A stretch of DNA of 64,000 nucleotides, taken from Hydractinia symbiolongicarpus (Eukaryota; Cnidaria; Hydrozoa; Anthoathecata; Hydractiniidae). The stretch is taken from positions 21,454,001 to 21,518,000 of the forward strand of contig NC_079876.1 in the NCBI RefSeq assembly GCF_029227915.1, read 5' to 3'. The first letter of the stretch is position 1, and every line of letters begins with the position of its first letter. Under the pieces are notes generated by a model. It made no database searches and was not told the origin of the DNA. It saw nothing but the letters and a program-made list of their open reading frames with translations. Made by a program: the position numbers and the translations under genes. Shown here one piece after another: positions 57,749 to 64,000 of the stretch.

Positions 57749-57984
57749 GTATGTAAAAAGTTTATATATATTATTGTCTATTACAATGTTTAAGAAACTT
57801 GCCTAAATTCTCTAATGCACTGTTTAAGGATACAGTAATCCTTTAAGAGTCAGGGTAATTTTTTTTTACAATATTTTTTTAAATTTTTATTCTTTGGGAT
57901 ATTTTCCTTGAATTTTTAAAGAGATTCAAAAATATTCATTGGTAAGAGAGGGAAAATGTGACGATTCCAGGGAATTTGATAACA

Positions 57985-58095
57985 AGCTATAATTATCGAT
58001 AGCTATTTAGCGATAATTAGTTGAAAAAATAATAAAATTATCGCTAAAAGGAAATTGATTAGCCATAAAGCTATATAGCGATAATCAATGCTAAG
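57985..58095. repeat. palindromic cluster based on TAGCGATAAT
   Basis: ATTATCGATAGC, TAGCGATAATTAG, AATTATCGCTA and TAGCGATAATCAA lie within 110 bases in both senses, able to form several hairpins. Related TAGCGATAT/ATCGATAAG pieces occur at 61868-61900. It is probably a miniature inverted-repeat element. Confidence 0.55.
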
Positions 58096-59152
58096 CTATA
58101 CTTATTGCTAACTTATTTTTTTTCTCTGCCGATATTGATAATAACGCAATATGGATGACGCATGCATTTTATTGCTAATTATGCAGAAAGCAAGTAGGAC
58201 ACCATTCTTTCAATGTTGCAAAAACGGTTTGCTTGATGTTTTCATAAATAGTATTAATACTCTTTTTAGAATTATGAATATATTTTGCTTGATCGCTGGA
58301 AAAAATAAAACATTAATTTAGTTAGTCTCGTTCTGCAAAATACCCCATGCTGTAAACATGCAGCACTGTCCAGAGCCCTTTATTTTAGATTATTCTTTTG
58401 CACGCAGTGGCTGCGCTGAAACAAAACTTCAATAAATTAGCTTACTACTTTATAACAAGTAAGAAACATTTTTCTTTTTGTATAAAAGTCTATGCCAATG
58501 ATTTTACAACTTTTTTTATAACTAAAACAAGTCTGGTTCAGGGGAGCTAGCTAGCTAGCTTGGAATAATTTTAATTGTAATCATTTAATTTGCCAAACTT
58601 TCAGTCAGAAAAATTATATTATATCAGCAAATAAAATAAGAAAATACTGCTTAAATGCAAATTTACACAACCAAATTAAGGGGTGTTTTTTTGTGCCACT
58701 TAAAGCCCTGTTTACACAAACCACACAACATATAAAACATTACTGGAAAGTCCTGTTTTTAACCATGTTAGATTTTTTTCACTGCTTGCATTCCCAGGAG
58801 ATTTCTTTATATTTCACAAAATTGCAGTATCAAAAATATCATTTTTAGACACTGGCACAATATAGCTAGTGTGTGGTCATTCTGTAACTAATTCTTCCCA
58901 CACCTGTCGAATAACGTAACTTTTTGTTAATATTTTTTATGTTTCATGGCAGTGGAATCCTGTATCAGACATTTCATTTATGTGTGAGATGGTGCCGTCA
59001 GAAATTTGATATTTTGATACCCAATTTTTGGGTGAAAATTTGCATTGCATATTCCTTTAAATTTAGAATTATGGTGTTACATGGTGAAGAAGAGTTTTGT
59101 TTGCTACAGAAAGCTTGATGGTTCCTATGGTCCACTCCTGAATTATATATTT
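58096..59152. other. gene-free stretch after the last TTC39 exon in the window
   Basis: No exon matching the expected continuation of TTC39 was found. A GCTAGCTAGCTAGCT run lies at 58546-58560. The rest is AT-rich without recognised features. Confidence 0.3.
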
Positions 59153-59896
59153 ATAGTCGATAAAGCACGTGGAAAAATCCACTCAGGCAGGATAAAAATG
59201 AAAATGAAGCGTCATTTGAATTTTGATGACGTCAGCAACCCAACCACAAAAAATAAATAAATTAGAACCTTGTTTTCACGTTGTCTCTATTGCGTAGAGC
59301 TTAAACTGCTGATCAAGAAAATGTATATGATCATGTGCTTTTGATAAACAGTTAATGAGATATAAGGATTTAAAAATTTTGCTGACGTCAGCAATGGCCC
59401 GCCAAAACCCAAAACTTTTTTTTAGAAATTTGTATACATGTTGCCTTTATCGTATAGATCTTGGAACGCTGGTGAAGAAAATGTATAGGATCATGTACTT
59501 TTGACAAACGGTTGAAGAGATGTTGAGGTTAAAAGGTTTTTTGATGACGTCATCAACCCATCCATTCCGAAACGGATTTGGGGACCCAGGTTTGGGAAAC
59601 TTACCCAAATTGCTCCCAGGTGGTCCCTAGTTACCCACGCGGTGAAAAAAGACTGACATCACCACCTCGTTTCCAAGTTATTTAGCCTCAGAGTTTTAAG
59701 TGCATTGTAATGACTTTACTGATCTTAATATACTTTCCTTTGACGTCAATATATTTTAACATCAAAGTTTGGTAATTTACAGAACAAATTTATAGGTGAT
59801 GTTTTATAGACTTTATCAAAGAAAATTGTGAAGAATATAATCTACTTTGTAAAAGTCACACACAGACACACAGAAGCTTTGTATTATTATAAGAGA
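59153..59896 (-). mobile_element. non-autonomous Helitron copy, complete (744 bp)
   Basis: Read on the minus strand it starts TCTCTTATAATAATAC after an A. It ends with the hairpin AGTGGATTTTTCCACG followed by TGCTTTATCGACTAT, the CTAG end being mutated to CTAT. Two internal blocks repeat each other: ATGTATA(G/T)GATCATG with TTTTGA(C/T)AAAC and a TGACGTCA palindrome occur near 59320-59400 and 59485-59560. No ORF is present. It is the reference copy for this family in the window. Confidence 0.75.
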
Positions 59897-60900
59897 TACT
59901 AATGTATTTTAACCAAAAAAATAAATTTAGCTGCTTCTTTTTGGTCACACAGGATAGTGAAGTTACCTATAAATTAGGGTCTGTCCATACGTCAAAGCTT
60001 CATCACGATTTTCTACTTTTTTGCACAAAGTTATTTATAAATAAATCTAGAAAGTAACATTTTTGGATTATGGAAAAAATCATAATTGCACCATTTTGGG
60101 CAAAAAAGGGTTTCTTGAGTACAGATCTACAAATTTTATTTGGTCTCGTATGCAGGAAAATTTGATCATTATTATTGTTCATTAGATTTTTTTCACCAAG
60201 TTACTTCTCAATAAGGGGAAAGTGACATTCTTGGATTTTTTAGAAAAAATCATAACAATGCTATTTTAAGCTAACAACCCAATATTTGGCACCTGTAAAT
60301 CCAGCTACTTCGAGAGTAAACTAGTGTTACTGATGATTATTATTACTTTTTTCTATGAATGGTTTTAAACATTATTGCAGATCATTATCTACAAATTTTA
60401 TTTGGTCACACATGTGGTCTCTGGTTTCAAAATTAGCTAAAAATATGGTTTTTCACATTTTCTTAAAATTGATAAAATATAATCAATCTTACCTGAGAAC
60501 AAAAGATTATTTACAAATTTCAGTTAATTAATGTTTGAAAAAAAATATGCTACCACCCAAAAGGTTTTTATGTTTGTCTAAAAATTTCATTGTTTATTGT
60601 CATATTTGATAATCGAGTGTGGAAGTTAGGATGTAAACTTGTTTTACTGTACAGAAATATTTTTGATATGGTTTACATTTTTAGTAAGTAGCACAATTTA
60701 AATTTTAGAAAATTTGTCTTTATTTACGTATATATATATATATATTTTTTTTAATTTTGAGTGTTGTTAATTATAAATTATAATATATCACGAGGAGAGT
60801 ATTTGCATCCCTAATTTTTGCTTTTTACTTTACATAATATTATGAAATGGAAATGTTTTTGTATTCATTTTAGTTTTACCATGTGTTACCAAATTATTTC
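59897..60900. other. gene-free stretch
   Basis: The sequence is AT-rich. Two segments (60028-60300) show weak similarity to each other (GGAAAAAATCATAAT and GAAAAAATCATAACAATGC in similar context, about 180 bases apart). A TA run lies at 60729-60750. No exon is supported. Confidence 0.3.
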
Positions 60901-60919
60901 CTTATGAGGATGGAATAAT

Positions 60920-61235
60920 TTTTAATTTTATAAAGGAAGAAAGTGTTTGCAGGAGAAACTATGCAGTCAGGAGAAAGTATGCAGCCGTCAGGAAAGATAG
61001 AATAATTTAAAAAAAATCTTTCTGAGGAAACAGCAAGATGAAAGAATAATTTTCTGAGGAAACAATGCAAAAACATTTCTGAAAGAAAGACATAGACAAT
61101 GCGAATTTAAAGGATAATTTTCGGAGTAAAGGTGCACAATTAAAACATAATTGTCTGAGAAAACAATGCAAAATTAAAGAAAACTTTTCAGGAGAAAAAC
61201 AGCGAAATTAAAAAATAATTTTATGATAATTTTTA
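60920..61235. repeat. degenerate purine-rich tandem repeat, unit about 40-50 bp
   Basis: Successive units contain TAATTTTCTGAGGAAACA, ATGCAAAA(T/A), TTAAA and GAGAAA phrases (for example near 61045, 61115, 61150, 61190). Earlier units begin CAGGAGAAA (60950-60990). The units are too diverged for an exact period. No protein is encoded. Confidence 0.5.
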
Positions 61236-62935
61236 TAGGTAACATTCATCTTCAATAAGGATGAAAGCATTTCTTTTATTTTTACTAATAGAGCCCTGAA
61301 AAATTATAATATAATTTTATTAATGTTCTTAGCACATGTTCAGTTAAAAGGACGTAAAGTGTCAGTATTGTATTCTTTATAAACATGTTTCTTAAATTAG
61401 AAAAACAACTATGTTGCCATGGGCTTCATAGCTAACATCCTCTTTCCATGTTCATCTTGATTTTCTCTTCCATCCGTGAAGCTTAGAAGAAAAATACCCT
61501 GGATAAAAAACAACCTAAAATATAAAACCCACTAAAATGTCCATTTAAAATGCTTCTCATGTAAGTTGAGAACAAAACGACTTGTATAAACCTCTATTCT
61601 CCCCCCAAAGACAACGAAATCAATAAAAAAAATACAAAGACCCTCTTTCCCCCCTCAAATTTGGACGTCGTTTAAGGATGACTCTATACATTATGAAAGA
61701 AAAATAGCCAGTGCCCCCTTTCCCAGCCTTGTTACAAAGTTTGTCTGGGATAGAAAGTGACACATTTTATTTATTTGTAACACGAAGTACATGAAACACG
61801 CGCCCTATTAAATTCCTTGGTTTACTAATTTTGTTACAAACATTTATCAATAATCCTCTTACTGTTAGCGATATAGCGATAAAGCACATCGATAAGTAAA
61901 AATTATCGTTATATGAGATCTTTTTTATCTTTCCCTTTTTTGATATATTTAATTTTTAATAAAATTTATTATTTTTAATAAAAGTTGTTAATTCTTCCAC
62001 CATGCTTTTTGCAGGTAAATTTTGTTATGATAATTATATGTGACTGTCTAGGAGAATTTGATTTTCATATACCCATGTAGATGTCTCACCTTGAATGTTT
62101 ATATTTTCTTCTTCACCAGTATCTTTCATTGCTAGTTACTAAAATAACAATTATAATGTCAAGATATTAACATTTGATAACCATCAAATTAGCATTTAAT
62201 TTTAACGTTACGGCAAACAAAAGTTAAGTAACACTAAATAAAGTTAACTGTAGCATTAGAGCATTAAAATGAGATAACACTATAGTGTTAATTATAATTT
62301 CAAAATTGCGCCAATATACGCTAACTAGCCGGGACTCGGCATCGAAACACAGGGTTAAGCCAAAAGTAACTATGTTCACTGACTTTACATAAAAAATCAA
62401 ATGCTAACACAAAGTCTTTGATAGAGTAACTTCTTAGAATTGCACCTTTTTGTAGAGACAAAAGCGTTAAAACATGGAAAAGTAAGGGATTTGAAAGTTA
62501 AACAAAAATACACGGCTGTAATAAAAAATAAACATAAAAAATTCAAATCATCTGAGACAGGTTTGGTCTTTCTTAAGTTTTATTAGTTTAGTGGTGAAAT
62601 TCTTACAGCATCAAATTTGCCTGAAATTAGTTGAGGACGCACCACATTAGATTAAACAATGTTAAATTGACATATTTCTGTTGCATCCAAGGTCAAATGG
62701 CTGTCACAAACACATTATATTGCGTTTTTTTGTATATACAAAATTTGGTTATCACTTAGAAAGTTCTTTTTGGCTAAAATACAAAATTACAGTTGTTCTA
62801 AAATGCAGAAACCCATAAAACATATGGATGAAGATCTTGACTCCTTACTTAACAACATCGAATAAATTCACTTTAAGATAGACCACTTACCTAAAGTTGA
62901 TCCAATGTAATGTAATGTAACCAAAAAAACGAAAA

Positions 62936-63118
62936 ATGACAGAATATCTTTTTGGTGTTTGCAATGAAGTACTGTCAAATAATCCAAAAATGTATAAAGA
63001 TTTTAGTATACAATGCAATAAATGTGACATCTGGTTTCACTTTCAATGTGCAAATATATTGAAATCTGCTAACTAAGACTAAAAAGAAGACTTGTACTGT
63101 CTCAAATGTTTGAAGTAA
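62936..63118 (+). pseudogene. PHD-finger fragment with in-frame stops
   Basis: The 60-codon reading contains FGVCNEVLSNN, then IQCNKCDIWFHFQCANI and YCLKCLK. These are the C-x2-C, W-F-H-x2-C and C-x2-C parts of a PHD zinc finger; the first Cys of the first pair is missing (FGVC). Two TAA stops (near 63071-63082) interrupt it before the last pair. PHD fingers of this size occur in the first ORF of some animal retrotransposons, a plausible origin given the neighbouring reverse-transcriptase fragment, but not proven. Confidence 0.6.
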
Positions 63119-63540
63119 CTTTAATAATAGCTGTATTCTGTTCAAAAGAGTTGTGCCGCAGATTTATTTTGGAAACTCTCGTGTGAAGTGGTGTAAGGTT
63201 TGTAGGTCTTCTTTTGACCTTTTTCTCTTTTAAATACTTTGTTTATATAGGAATATTTATTTTCTGTATGTTTATGTTTAAATCATCACGTTTTCTAGCC
63301 ATGTAAGATTTTGGCTCTAAACGTAGATTTCCAGGTAGCAACCTCTATTCTCAATCTCTTGGTATATTAATGTTTATTTTTATGTTGGGGTTGTTGCTCT
63401 CTATCTAGCTTTTAATACCTCTGGTTAAAAAGTGAAAGTAGTAATTTTTAAATCAAGGAAACACAGTGTCTTTGTTTCCACATACTTCCATAGTAAACTT
63501 TAAACCTGAACTCGGTGTATTGACAAATGTAAAAAAAAAT

Positions 63541-63914
63541 CATTCAAACGTTTCATGCCATTAACATACACAGTCGTCTATATACAAAATTTCATAAAAA
63601 TCTGATCCATATACTCCATTATCTATAGAGGAAACAGCAATATTTGCATATAAGCAAGAGTTGGAGCACCTGTAGCCATACCATTTCTTTAGGAGATTAT
63701 CCTTTCCAAATTTAGAGTTGTTGTTAAATAGACAAATTTCCAGTGCTTTAATCAGAAAATCAGTAGGTAGCTCTTTGTTTAGTATTAATCCATTGCGATT
63801 GTCTATGCTGAGATACATGTTAATGTTGTTAAAAGAAACTAAGGATTTACCATTAGGCATTCTATTTGTATTTAAACTGTCAATAATCTGAAGTAAATGA
63901 TATTCTTTATTCTA
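63541..63914 (-). pseudogene. reverse-transcriptase fragment, YRDD-type family
   Basis: It reads EYHLLQIIDSLNTNRMPNGK, then SLVSFNNINMYLSIDNRNGL, then IKALEICLFNNNSKFG, NSCLYANIAVSSIDN and YIDDCVC. This matches the family with LVSFDVVNMFPSIDN, EICLYNNNSxF and YRDDC blocks. The active site keeps both Asp residues as IDDC. The part upstream of 63914 leaves the family or is broken. It may represent the same kind of element as the fragment at 47745-48610, covering a more N-terminal part of the palm. Confidence 0.6.
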
Positions 63915-64000
63915 ATTTTCATCTTCTCAATTAGATATGCTCAAATGACTTTTACGGGCTAGATTTTTAATGGTTGTATCCTGTTTATGTGTTTTATACA

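Overview
This window is AT-rich animal DNA. It has long introns, GT-AG splice sites and many degenerate transposable elements. The element families (hAT, THAP/P2RX7_C, CR1/L2-like LINEs, integrase-core elements, Helitrons, a PolB-bearing element) and the composition suggest a cnidarian, probably a hydrozoan. That assignment is an inference; no species marker is visible.

Two host-type gene models could be assembled exon by exon with consistent splice phases. The first, on the minus strand (11317 down to 4102), is a 12-exon HECT-type ubiquitin ligase. It totals 2625 coding bases (874 residues) and has an intact catalytic cysteine motif. Its N-terminal Ser/Thr-rich linker has grown by tandem duplication of a 78-base exon together with a 78-base intron. 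The second, on the plus strand (16118 to beyond 57748), is the 5' part of a TTC39-family gene. Four exons lie in the window, and about 33 kb of the window is its second intron.

Layout. 0.3-3.5 kb: broken hAT transposase and broken integrase-core gene. 4.1-11.3 kb: HECT gene; its first intron holds a SINE split by a DNA element with an 8-bp target duplication. 11.5-12.9 kb: palindrome cluster and microsatellite. 13.5-15.7 kb: Helitron copy containing a TTAA-bounded element with THAP and P2RX7_C fragments. 16.1-57.7 kb: TTC39 gene, whose large intron holds two LINEs, zinc-finger genes, a 2.26-kb inverted-repeat element with motif arrays and one small ORF, a PolB pseudogene, a Gypsy element, and a 4.48-kb inverted-repeat element inserted in the Gypsy integrase gene. 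57.7-64 kb: another Helitron copy, repeats, a PHD fragment and a reverse-transcriptase fragment.

The most notable candidate is the 4.48-kb element at 32969-37446. It carries an integrase-core gene and a HECT ubiquitin-ligase gene facing each other between inverted repeats built of TTCAGACTT arrays. The other HECT gene of the window also lies beside an integrase-core gene of the same family. Several elements here share an unusual design: short inverted ends followed by arrays of a short degenerate motif.
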